64,000 nt of DNA from G963665925 sp963676345 (GTDB lineage Bacteria; Bacillota; Clostridia; Peptostreptococcales; Acidaminobacteraceae): NCBI GenBank assembly GCA_963676345.2, contig CAXXTS010000001.1, forward strand, positions 930,001 through 994,000, given 5' to 3'. The stretch's first letter is position 1, and each line of letters opens with the position of its first letter. The translations under genes were made by a program, and so were the position numbers. The notes beneath the pieces were generated by a model that had not been told where the DNA came from, ran no database searches, and saw nothing but the letters and a program-made list of their open reading frames with translations. Shown here in pieces: positions 35,511 through 42,915 of this stretch.

Positions 35511-37190
35511 CGTTGATTGAAAAACTAACTTCCGTTTTTCCAAACTTGTTGCATTGCAACAGTAACATCCGTTTTTATACACTATAAATGCTGTTCATTG
35601 TATGTAAAACCGATTATAATTATCTCTAAATAGCAGAAATGACCTTTTTTATCGTACGGCAAATAGACCACCGGATAGTTGTGCAGAACTAAATTCCGCT
35701 GGCCTTAAGTGTGCAACACTAAGTTCCGCGATATCTATCCGTTTCTTCTACTATTTATTTCGCTTTTATTAGCGATGGTTTTAGGTGAACATCATCTGCA
35801 TGAATCAGCTCTAATGAACAAGCTTCTAGCAGTCGTTCATCATGCAGCATCTGAGCTAGTTTGAACGGTGTTTTATCGTTTAAACTGGCTCTTGCTGTAC
35901 TATTGATATGATTCATCATTAAAGTTATATCTTCCTGTGTCAGGTCCTTAAATGATTGACCTTTTGGAGTGATATATCGTATATACTCGTGATTCTTTTC
36001 TATACGTCCCTTTTGATGAGATGCCATTGGGTCACAGTAAAATAAATATGTTCTCCTTTTCCCCCACACATCCCTTTCTATCCGTTCATATGACTTGAAC
36101 TCAGGTCCATTATCTGTCAGTATTACTGGAAAGCTTTTTCTAAATACATCTGTTCCAAGCGCTTTATATAATCCATCAATTACGCCTCCAACAGCTTCAT
36201 TTGTACACTCTTCTAGCAGAAAACCTAGCATCATTGAACTGTTTCTAAAAAACATAGTTAGAAGTGTTTTCTTCCCTTTTGCCCCATGGACTGTGTCCAT
36301 TTCAACAACTTGAAAGTCAGGGTTTTCTTCTATAAATCGAGTGAAGTCTTTAAATGTCCGGTTTCTTCGATGTTTTGCTATTGCCAATGTTTGACTTGGT
36401 TTCTTTCGACGAGGTTTATACTTCACTTTCCTTGGTAAATCTATGTTCCGCACAGAAAATAGGCTTTGATCAAAGTATGAGTACAGCGTTCTTTTCGAAC
36501 AACAAATATCATCTTTATGATGAGCATATATATGTGCTATCGACTGTCCATTTTGTATGAGTGGCGTTATCAATCGGTCTAATGATTCTATTTCATCCGC
36601 TGATGCAGCAATGCCTTCCCGTGTTGTTGATAGTCTCTCAATATATGTTTCATGAGCAGTTCTAGCTATATATCTGTATTTTTCGAACATGCATCCTGGT
36701 TTGCGAGGGCATCCATTACAGACATGCGGATATTTTGTTAACCGAATACATTCTTTTGGAGTGTACTTTTCACAAATCGGATAGCATTTATTTGTAGTAC
36801 ATTTCTTGCATTTACGACCGCACTTTGCAGAACACAAGTCTTTTTCTTTGCAGTGTTTCTGATGAATACAACCTATATAACCTGTTCTTCTCATTTTTCC
36901 AAATACTATTCTATTTCGTTTGATTTCTTTTGAAATAGTCCTTGGATCCTTACATAATCGATCTGCTACTTTTATGAGTGCTACATTTTCATTTAGCGCT
37001 TCTTCAATGTAAACTCGATCATTCATTGTTAAATGATTGCCTTTGGTTGTCATTTTTTTCTCCTGTGTTCAGGATAGATATCAATGACAGTATACTAAAT
37101 AACTTTGCAAAACTAACTTCCGCTTCTTAAATTGTGTAAAACTAACTTCCGCAATTTAGGCTAAAACGGAACTTACTTTTTCATTTAAGC
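35511..37190 (-). mobile_element. IS30-family insertion sequence with subterminal iterons
   Basis: 1,680 bp between two copies of the 13-bp sequence CTTGTACCAAATA (35498-35510 and 37191-37203). Terminal inverted repeats contain TGAAAAA(C/G)TAA(C/G)TTCCGTTTT. Four further direct copies of a GTGCAA-AACTAACTTCCGC-like motif lie inside the ends (near 35681, 35711, 37105, 37132), and GATATCTATCC/GGATAGATATC flank the gene (35730, 37071). The 13-bp duplication is longer than the 2-4 bp I associate with IS30, so the exact ends are less certain than the family. Confidence 0.82.
35755..37053 (-). CDS. IS30-family transposase
   Basis: 432 residues. N-terminal helix-turn-helix (LTMNDRVYIEEALNENVALI, DRLCKDPRTISKEIKRNR), then a Cys-rich stretch of about 70 residues (CIHQKHCKEKDLCSAKCGRKC, CNGCPRKPGC) that probably binds zinc. 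The DDE core is seen as QVVEMDTVHGAKGKK (Asp), PVILTDNGPEFKSYERI (Asp) and HQKGRIEKNHEYIR (Glu). It corresponds to the larger clostridial IS30 subgroup with the Cys-rich insert. Confidence 0.94.
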   Translation of the reverse strand: MTTKGNHLTMNDRVYIEEALNENVALIKVADRLCKDPRTISKEIKRNRIVFGKMRRTGYIGCIHQKHCKEKDLCSAKCGRKCKKCTTNKCYPICEKYTPKECIRLTKYPHVCNGCPRKPGCMFEKYRYIARTAHETYIERLSTTREGIAASADEIESLDRLITPLIQNGQSIAHIYAHHKDDICCSKRTLYSYFDQSLFSVRNIDLPRKVKYKPRRKKPSQTLAIAKHRRNRTFKDFTRFIEENPDFQVVEMDTVHGAKGKKTLLTMFFRNSSMMLGFLLEECTNEAVGGVIDGLYKALGTDVFRKSFPVILTDNGPEFKSYERIERDVWGKRRTYLFYCDPMASHQKGRIEKNHEYIRYITPKGQSFKDLTQEDITLMMNHINSTARASLNDKTPFKLAQMLHDERLLEACSLELIHADDVHLKPSLIKAK

Positions 37191-37311
37191 CTTGTACCAA
37201 ATATGCAATCTCAACAACCACTTATGATGAATCGTATTACATTTAATTACAAATATGATATATTGCACCTTGAGATCTCAATGTCAATAAAAGTATATTA
37301 AAGGAGTTTAT

Positions 37312-38121
37312 ATGAAAAAAATTCTAGCATTATTACTAGTTCTGTCATTTATGATTTCTGGTATGTCGTTTGCTGCAACTAAATCAACCAATAATGTTAT
37401 ACTTGAAGGAAAGCTAAATGACTCAAAACTTGAACTTCAATTGCAGAAAACTGGTCTACCTAAGGAAATTGTTGATGACATACTAAAGACTTCAAAAACT
37501 GCAAAACCAAATCAAGCTATAAAAGTCTCACTAGTAGATGACAGAAATAACGCGGAAAATCTATTCGATATGGTAATGAGATCATTCTCGAGTGTTGATT
37601 GTAGAAGTTTTGTAATTGACTATTACGACGTACCAATTGATGAAACTGTTGAAGGAACAACAGCTACGTCAATTTCAAACATCGTTGTAACAGCTGGTGG
37701 TGTTGCTAGTTCAAAACTGGCACTATTTACTTCCGGATTCACAATTATTCAAGAGTTACAGAACATTTACGGCGCAACTGCAGTATATCCACAATCAAAT
37801 GACCATGTAGCAGTAGATGGTCAAATTGCTGGTCGCTTTGATAAGTATACATATGTTGATTTACATGATGGTACTGGCGAAAGACTTGGTCTAATTTCAC
37901 AAAAGTTGAGTGATTTAGATGTTACATTTACTGCTAGGGTGTTTAATCGCATTTCTAGAAGATGGATTACAAAAGAGGTAGCATCCATTAATAACAAATA
38001 CTTCAAATCACCGAATTATCTATCCCCTAACTCAGTAGCAACAAGAAACGCTCAATTAAATATGTCTGAAGATGAAAGATATACAATACAAATAAAGAAC
38101 ATTAGTTTAGAGATTAAATAA
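37312..38121 (+). CDS. Secreted protein, unknown (cassette gene in reverse orientation)
   Basis: 269 residues. A clean signal peptide MKKILALLLVLSFMISGMSFA precedes the mature protein at A-T-K. No domain recognised; middle region contains SIVVTAGGVASSKLALFTSG-like small-residue sequence and the end is basic and Ser/Asn-rich. It lies on the plus strand, opposite to the other cassette genes, so it must have its own promoter, now close to the IS30 insertion. AAAGGAG precedes the ATG. Confidence 0.7.
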   Translation: MKKILALLLVLSFMISGMSFAATKSTNNVILEGKLNDSKLELQLQKTGLPKEIVDDILKTSKTAKPNQAIKVSLVDDRNNAENLFDMVMRSFSSVDCRSFVIDYYDVPIDETVEGTTATSISNIVVTAGGVASSKLALFTSGFTIIQELQNIYGATAVYPQSNDHVAVDGQIAGRFDKYTYVDLHDGTGERLGLISQKLSDLDVTFTARVFNRISRRWITKEVASINNKYFKSPNYLSPNSVATRNAQLNMSEDERYTIQIKNISLEIK

Positions 38122-38127
38122 TTAAAA

Positions 38128-38170
38128 AATAGTTAGAAAAATAAGTACTCAACTTATTTTTCTAACTATT
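38128..38170 (+). terminator. Intergenic hairpin between two exported-protein genes
   Basis: AATAGTTAGAAAAATAAGT and its exact reverse complement form a 19-bp stem around a 5-base loop. No long T tract follows; instead the next gene's AGGAG comes 8 bases later. It may partly terminate or protect mRNA from decay. Confidence 0.6.
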
Positions 38171-38186
38171 GTCATAGGAGTTATAT

Positions 38187-38669
38187 ATGAAAACCAAGAA
38201 ATTTAGATTATCACTATTAATAATCGTAATACTAATTGCAGTGATTTTTTCGGTTTTTACTAGAATTGATCCGATAAATGCTACTACTTTAGTTATACAA
38301 AGAAATCATACTGATATGAAGAAAGAAAAGGCGAACTATAATATAATCAATACTGATATAGTAGCTAATATTAACCGTATCTTGACAAGTAGAGTCTATT
38401 ATAAACAACCTATTATTGATTCTTGGAGTCGTAGTGTCATTGAATATGAATTAGAGATTATTGAAGAAAGAAAGGATGGGTTTATAAAGTACCGAATTCT
38501 TTTAAATGAAAATGAAAGTGAAGGTATACGATTAGCTTATCAGAGTAGACTTGATGTAATTCACTCAGACAAATATCAAAGTATTCTCAATCCAGATTTT
38601 TCAGTTCGATTGGATGATATTCAAGTATTAGAACTTATTAACATACTAAAAGAAACAAATCAGTATTAA
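38187..38669 (+). CDS. Signal-anchored protein, unknown
   Basis: 160 residues. Basic start MKTKKFR, hydrophobic helix LSLLIIVILIAVIFSVF, then a soluble domain likely outside the cell. It follows 37312-38121 in the same direction, 65 bases apart across a strong hairpin, suggesting a two-gene operon of surface proteins. No family recognised. Confidence 0.65.
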   Translation: MKTKKFRLSLLIIVILIAVIFSVFTRIDPINATTLVIQRNHTDMKKEKANYNIINTDIVANINRILTSRVYYKQPIIDSWSRSVIEYELEIIEERKDGFIKYRILLNENESEGIRLAYQSRLDVIHSDKYQSILNPDFSVRLDDIQVLELINILKETNQY

Positions 38670-38700
38670 GTTATTAATATTGATTTGTTTCTTCTATTTT
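38652..38700 (+). terminator. Rho-independent terminator
   Basis: GAAACAAATCAGTATTA pairs with TAATATTGATTTGTTTC (17 bp, one G-T pair), followed by TTCTATTTTT. It starts within the last codons of 38187-38669. Confidence 0.75.
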
Positions 38701-38760
38701 TAAAACATGAAATTTTGTTTAGTTTGAAGTATGTATACCATTAACTATGAATACATTTCA

Positions 38761-38891
38761 TATAACGTTCCCACAATTCCCGATTGTGCCCCTCTATGTC
38801 TATTTTATATACTTTATTCTAACATTTTGAGTCGATAAAAACCCCTATTATTTGAAATAACAGGGGCATGTTGGGAATTGCTGTGTTAGCT
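38761..38891 (-). repeat. attC site (type II)
   Basis: TATAACGTTCCCACAATTCC, CGATTGTGCCCC; right arm CAGGGGCATGTTGGGAATTG then CTGTGTTAGCT. The central stem CCCCTATTATT/AATAACAGGGG (38842-38866) is followed on the minus strand by TTTTTATC. Confidence 0.94.
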
Positions 38892-40142
38892 GAAGTTAGA
38901 AAGGGATTTTCCATGCCTAATTGTCCGTAGCAACAATGGAATGTCCTTCTCGTAATCGTCTATCCAAATAATCTCAGCACCAAACGAGTGTGCGTCTTTC
39001 TCCTCTAAGTTTTGATTCATTAATACCAAATTAAGTACTAACTCTTTTAATTCAAGTCCTTGTTTTTCTTTTAGATTCATTAATTCACTATTTTCCTGCA
39101 AAACTTCGTTTAGTCTAGCTTCAAATACCTCTGGTTTGATTCTTCTCTTAATTATATAGTGCTTACCACTATCTGTACCTCGTTGCTGTTTTCCAATGTC
39201 CATTAGTCTACGCATATTTGGATCAGAAAATGAGTTGCCGATAAATAGGCATATTTTGCTACTGAATTTGTTTATTTGAACAATGTTATTCCATGAGTAT
39301 ATATCCAAATACTGCTTGTGATAGATTGATTCGCTCAAAGTTATAGCATGTTTATCTGATATCGTTCCTGACTCTGGCAAATAACCATGTACGTGATAAA
39401 TTGGTAATTCTCCATTTTGTGGATTCATCCCAGTATAATAAATAGATTTAATTGGTACTTCCAAAGTCTTACTCTGAATTTTTTCTTCTAATACATCATC
39501 GTAATTATAAGTAATTATTGAATCCAAATTAGGCAACTTCCCAGGACTAATGCATAGCTGTACAATTTCCTCCATTATTTCAGATTCGGATTCTCTATCA
39601 ATGTTCTCGTATAAAATCTGTCTAACAGCTCTCTCAAACTTATGTTTTGAGTCACTACTTAGGTATACTCCTTGTATGTATCTGGCTACTGTTAATGGAT
39701 TACTCTTAAATAAACTTGTATAGAAATGAGACGTGATATATCCAGTTTCTGCTGAGTTAGTTTCGGAAACATCATTGTTTGATTCAATCAATAGCCGTTG
39801 TAAAAGTGTATTCCAGTCTGGTATATTATATGGCACTGAAACTCCAGCACCTAATACTAAAACTAAATTCTCATTTTCATATGCTTTGGATAAATTTGCT
39901 GTCTGAGTTTTTAAAGACGCAGAATTAACCTTCATAGAACTTGCTAGGTTATTACTAAATTCAACAACCGTTCTTCTCAAATCCTCGTTTAATATGTCAT
40001 TAATTGCTTTTATTGAATCCGAAAATTTTGACATTTCTTCATTTGGAATAGTTATACTAATATTAGATAGAACACTATTATTTAGATTCTTTAATGCTTT
40101 ATAGAGGTTCTTATTATCAACTCGACCACCTTTTTTTGGCAC
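38886..40142 (-). CDS. SIR2-domain protein (probable NADase, defence-type)
   Basis: 418 residues from a GTG start with GGGAGGG upstream. The NAD-binding motif LVLVLGAGVSVPYNIPDW (residues 94-110), TYNYDD (211-216) and the catalytic HVHG (His 250-Gly 253) define a SIR2-like fold. The SIR2_2-type proteins of bacteria act mainly as NAD+-depleting effectors in anti-phage systems; the long N-terminal helical region (1-90) and a C-terminal extension could be sensor or oligomerisation parts. It is the only gene in its cassette, so a partner is not required to be nearby. Role in defence is inferred. Confidence 0.85.
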   Translation of the reverse strand: MPKKGGRVDNKNLYKALKNLNNSVLSNISITIPNEEMSKFSDSIKAINDILNEDLRRTVVEFSNNLASSMKVNSASLKTQTANLSKAYENENLVLVLGAGVSVPYNIPDWNTLLQRLLIESNNDVSETNSAETGYITSHFYTSLFKSNPLTVARYIQGVYLSSDSKHKFERAVRQILYENIDRESESEIMEEIVQLCISPGKLPNLDSIITYNYDDVLEEKIQSKTLEVPIKSIYYTGMNPQNGELPIYHVHGYLPESGTISDKHAITLSESIYHKQYLDIYSWNNIVQINKFSSKICLFIGNSFSDPNMRRLMDIGKQQRGTDSGKHYIIKRRIKPEVFEARLNEVLQENSELMNLKEKQGLELKELVLNLVLMNQNLEEKDAHSFGAEIIWIDDYEKDIPLLLRTIRHGKSLSNFS

Positions 40143-40165
40143 AATACCCTCCCTTTCTCATTTCA

Positions 40166-40291
40166 GCTAACGGTTCCACAGTTCCCGATGCGCCCCACTT
40201 TATTACCACTCTTCTATATTTTAACACTTATAGTCGATAATTAAGCCTGATTTCTACAAATCAGGGCGTTTTGGGAACTGCTGTGTTATAT
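40166..40291 (-). repeat. attC site (type II) of ORF-less cassette copy 2
   Basis: GCTAACGGTTCCACAGTTCC, CGATGCGCCCC; right arm TCAGGGCGTTTTGGGAACTG then CTGTGTTATAT. Differs from 22261-22386 at only a few interior bases. Confidence 0.94.
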
Positions 40292-41171
40292 GATGCAATC
40301 TGCAGTTAGGGCGTTATAGCCAGCTCGCTATTACCATATATGATTAACTATGAATTTCTGATTCACTTTTTGCTAATTATTCACGCTAACCAATACTTCA
40401 TAAGCTATTTCAACCACTTTATTTTAATAGCCAGACACACTTGAACTGTAAAACACCAACACCTTAAAAATTGTACGAAGCCATAGACTCTTTATTACAA
40501 GAAGTGGCTCAGAATGTGCTCACTCCAAAGAGTGATAGCCGAACTTTTAATCACCACAAATTCATTACCACACAGAAAGCTTGTTCTGAGTAAGTTAAAA
40601 TACCTTTAATGCAGTGCACTAATGTATGAAACAGCAGTTGCAAACAGCGAATGGGTCGATTATTGAGTAAAGATTCGGTATGTCCCCACTGTAAACTTTG
40701 ACACTAAAAATTGCGGCCACTTGAGCTTCGTAATTACATACAGCAATAATTCTCGCTGAGTGTTTAGTTATCAAAATGGTTAATGCCGCTGCTAAACAAC
40801 TACAATACACTAATTAACAAAACGGGTACTCTTTATCAGCCTTAAAGTTGTAAGTTCAACCGTAATTAAACTGCCCCATAGTACAGTGTCGGGAATATTC
40901 GGTGAAAGAAAAGAAATGTCGGGAACCATTGCCGCAACTGCCATGTATTCAGTGCACGCATGTTTGAAACCCCATTTCTTCCAGTATTTATACGCCATAA
41001 ATTATGTGCAAAAGAGAACAAGCTTTCACTTTGTACTTTTATTAAGTACTTAAATGCAATGAGGCGTACAACAATGTAAACATAGTCTTTTTCTCTGAGC
41101 CAGTTCGGTTTTTCGGCTACAACCTTCCAAAAAACTTCGACACAAGACACCTCAGCAGTTGTGTTATATAA
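40171..41171 (-). other. ORF-less gene cassette, copy 2
   Basis: 1,001-bp unit, about 95% identical to 22266-23267. Similarity begins exactly at the TAA/C boundary (preceding bases differ: CAGC here, CCTA there) and fades right after the next GTTATATAACGTTCCCAC. The best frame of the first copy (about 60 codons at 22723-22905) has a shifted C-terminus here (40619-40810). Confidence 0.78.
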
Positions 41172-41300
41172 CGTTCCCACGGTTCACGCTCGTTCGCCCC
41201 TGCTATTTCAATGCTTTCAGTGCCATATAAACATTTCACTGTGCAACATTCAAAAACTTAGTCACCACAAGGCGAATGGCGGGACACCGCTGTGTTATAG
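41167..41300 (-). repeat. attC site (type I)
   Basis: TATAACGTTCCCACGGTTCA, CGCTCGTTCGCCC; right arm GGCGAATGGCGGGACACC then GCTGTGTTATAG. Confidence 0.94.
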
Positions 41301-41321
41301 GATGTTATTTTCGTTTCTACT

Positions 41322-42038
41322 TTACTTTCTAATTTTAGTCAACGGCTCTATAATACACTCAGGCATATCTCTGGAAATTACTACTTTTGAACAAGTTCCA
41401 CCTAATTCACTTGTTATAACTTCACTTAACTCTTTAACTGCGATTTCAAACTCTTCGACTCTGCTTGAGTTAATTAACTCCATATATATTAAAGCATTTT
41501 TTGTTTTTCGAGTAATTTTAGTTCTATCTGCTTCACGCCATAACCAACTTCTCACAACGGTACCTATATCATCCTTATAAATAAGCTCCCCTTCTCTTGG
41601 GGGTTTGTTCTCGGTTTCTCCAAGTGGAACAAAGCTTTCATTGCCATTCGCAAAACTTAGCACCATATCTCCTTCAACACAATCTAAGTCTTCCCCGCCA
41701 CATGTAAACAAATGACTTAATGATATATAATTATATAAGTCAACTACTGGATTAACTGAAAATATGCTACTCCCCTTTTTTACTCGTTTTGCCATAGCTT
41801 CAATAGAAGCTAAGCTTCCCTTTTTACGCTTAATTTTCTTCATTGCCTGACTATAATCATTGATATATGTATGCAAAACATCGTTCTGATATGCAATTTT
41901 AGAAATCTTGTTATAAGCTTTTTCTAGGTGAATCGCTCTCCCTACCTCGCTATTATCAATATTTCTAAAATCCAATACTGCAATTTGTAGTTCTGGAAAA
42001 AGGTCAAATACGTCTTTATCAATTTTGAATTTTTTCAT
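41322..42038 (-). CDS. B3/B4 tRNA-binding-domain protein
   Basis: 238 residues matching the stand-alone B3/4 domain of phenylalanyl-tRNA synthetase beta (COG3382 type): SIEAMAKRVKKGSSIFSVNPVVDLYNYISL, GGEDLDCVEGDMVLSFANGNE, PREGELIYKDDIGTVVRSWLWREADRTKITRKTKNALI. In the synthetase this domain edits mischarged tRNA; free-standing versions may do the same or bind amino-acid-like ligands. AAGGGG precedes the ATG. This is the last cassette before the right edge of the array. Confidence 0.85.
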   Translation of the reverse strand: MKKFKIDKDVFDLFPELQIAVLDFRNIDNSEVGRAIHLEKAYNKISKIAYQNDVLHTYINDYSQAMKKIKRKKGSLASIEAMAKRVKKGSSIFSVNPVVDLYNYISLSHLFTCGGEDLDCVEGDMVLSFANGNESFVPLGETENKPPREGELIYKDDIGTVVRSWLWREADRTKITRKTKNALIYMELINSSRVEEFEIAVKELSEVITSELGGTCSKVVISRDMPECIIEPLTKIRK

Positions 42039-42109
42039 TTTATCAGCCCCTTTATTTATGTAAAATTGTAATAAAGCTCACTTAATCATTAGCTTAGAAA
42101 ATAATTTCC

Positions 42110-42205
42110 TATAACTCTTATATCCCCGACACTCCTCCACATACCCTTGCATCAAAGGTCATTTTACCATCAATGTATAACGAGGTGTTTCATGTAATGA
42201 AATGA
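42110..42205 (-). other. Right boundary of the array, candidate attI or decayed terminal site
   Basis: TATAAC at 42110-42115, preceded by AGAAAATAATTTCC as at two other cassette starts (22247, 34344), marks a cassette edge. Beyond it the usual arms are absent: the sequence runs CTTATATCCCCGACACTCCT and ends near GAGGTGTTTCATGTAATG, only vaguely attC-like. If the array followed standard polarity, attI and an integrase would be expected here; no integrase gene is present. Confidence 0.35.
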
Positions 42206-42269
42206 ACTACAGCCCCGTGCCTTGCGCATCTCCTTCAATTTGGAAGCAACACCTTATCATTACCTGCAT

Positions 42270-42755
42270 TCAAATTTGAAGAGTCATATATACCACTTCT
42301 CCACCCTTTTTAATTTCTTCATTAATTGTAAACTCACATTTTTCATAGACACTCTTTGCTTTCACGTTATTTATATATACGCCAAGCAGAAGTACTGAAA
42401 CTTTTTTCTTGTTTTTAACCAACTCAATAATTGCTCTAATAAGATTTTCACCTATCATATGACCTTGGAAATTTCTTTTAACATACATTTGTACAATTTC
42501 TCCTGCATTTGAAATGACCTCTGTTTCATAGGTTACACCACATATACCGATCAAGACCTCATCTCTAAATGCTCCGACCATATCACCTTTATCAGAATTC
42601 GTCTCAATGATTCTCTCAAAGTATAACTTTTCCAAGTGCACTTGCTGGGAATAGTCTGATCCGAAATACTCCGGATATTCTCTTAGTGCTTCTAGTCTGA
42701 GCGCTCTATACAGCTTTGATTCATTAGCCTCTAACTTTCTTATCTCAAAATGCAT
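42270..42755 (-). CDS. GNAT family N-acetyltransferase
   Basis: 161 residues. IVQMYVKRNFQGHMIGENLIRAII is the acetyl-CoA-binding motif A and LGVYINNVKAKSVYEKCEF motif B. Begins MHFEIRKLEANESKLYRALR, typical of the RimI-like group. GAGGTG is seven bases before the ATG. It lies just outside the last recognisable cassette edge and may be the first chromosomal gene or a fixed former cassette. Substrate unknown. Confidence 0.85.
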   Translation of the reverse strand: MHFEIRKLEANESKLYRALRLEALREYPEYFGSDYSQQVHLEKLYFERIIETNSDKGDMVGAFRDEVLIGICGVTYETEVISNAGEIVQMYVKRNFQGHMIGENLIRAIIELVKNKKKVSVLLLGVYINNVKAKSVYEKCEFTINEEIKKGGEVVYMTLQI

Positions 42756-42915
42756 TTTATCACCTCATTCAGATCAATATTCTATAATACATTCAAATTT
42801 CGCTTAAGTTCAGGCCAATCACTCAAGAATTTCACATTAGATCAAGTCAAAGTGCTAAACCCTGTTCTATTATATGGTATAGCTCATAACTATGTATCTC
42901 CAAAGGGGTCACAAC

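Larger units (their letters stand above)
1612..42115 (-). other. Integron-like gene cassette array (attC-separated cassettes)
   Basis: Cassettes of 0.2-3.5 kb are separated by a recurring 125-135 bp imperfect palindrome. Read on the minus strand (gene sense), each site starts RYYYAAC-like (CCTAAC or TATAAC) followed by ACAGC, then an L''-like arm, a variable 60-80 nt centre, the complementary arm, and ends GGGAAC-GTTAGG or -GTTATA. That matches the R''/L''/VTS/L'/R' plan of integron attC sites, including an unpaired spacer between R and L boxes and an extra base in one arm. Cassette genes end within about 30 bp of the R'' box. Sites left of about 9.7 kb are decayed. No integrase is present in the window. 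The element class is inferred from architecture. Confidence 0.85.

Noticed and set aside
40866..41180. 104-codon frame crossing the end of ORF-less copy 2
   Set aside because: The equivalent frame in copy 1 ends much earlier, and it starts inside an attC.
4599..41300. Regularly recurring repeats that could suggest a CRISPR array
   Set aside because: Repeats are 125-135 bp, imperfectly palindromic, variable in their centre and separated by whole genes, not by short unique spacers.
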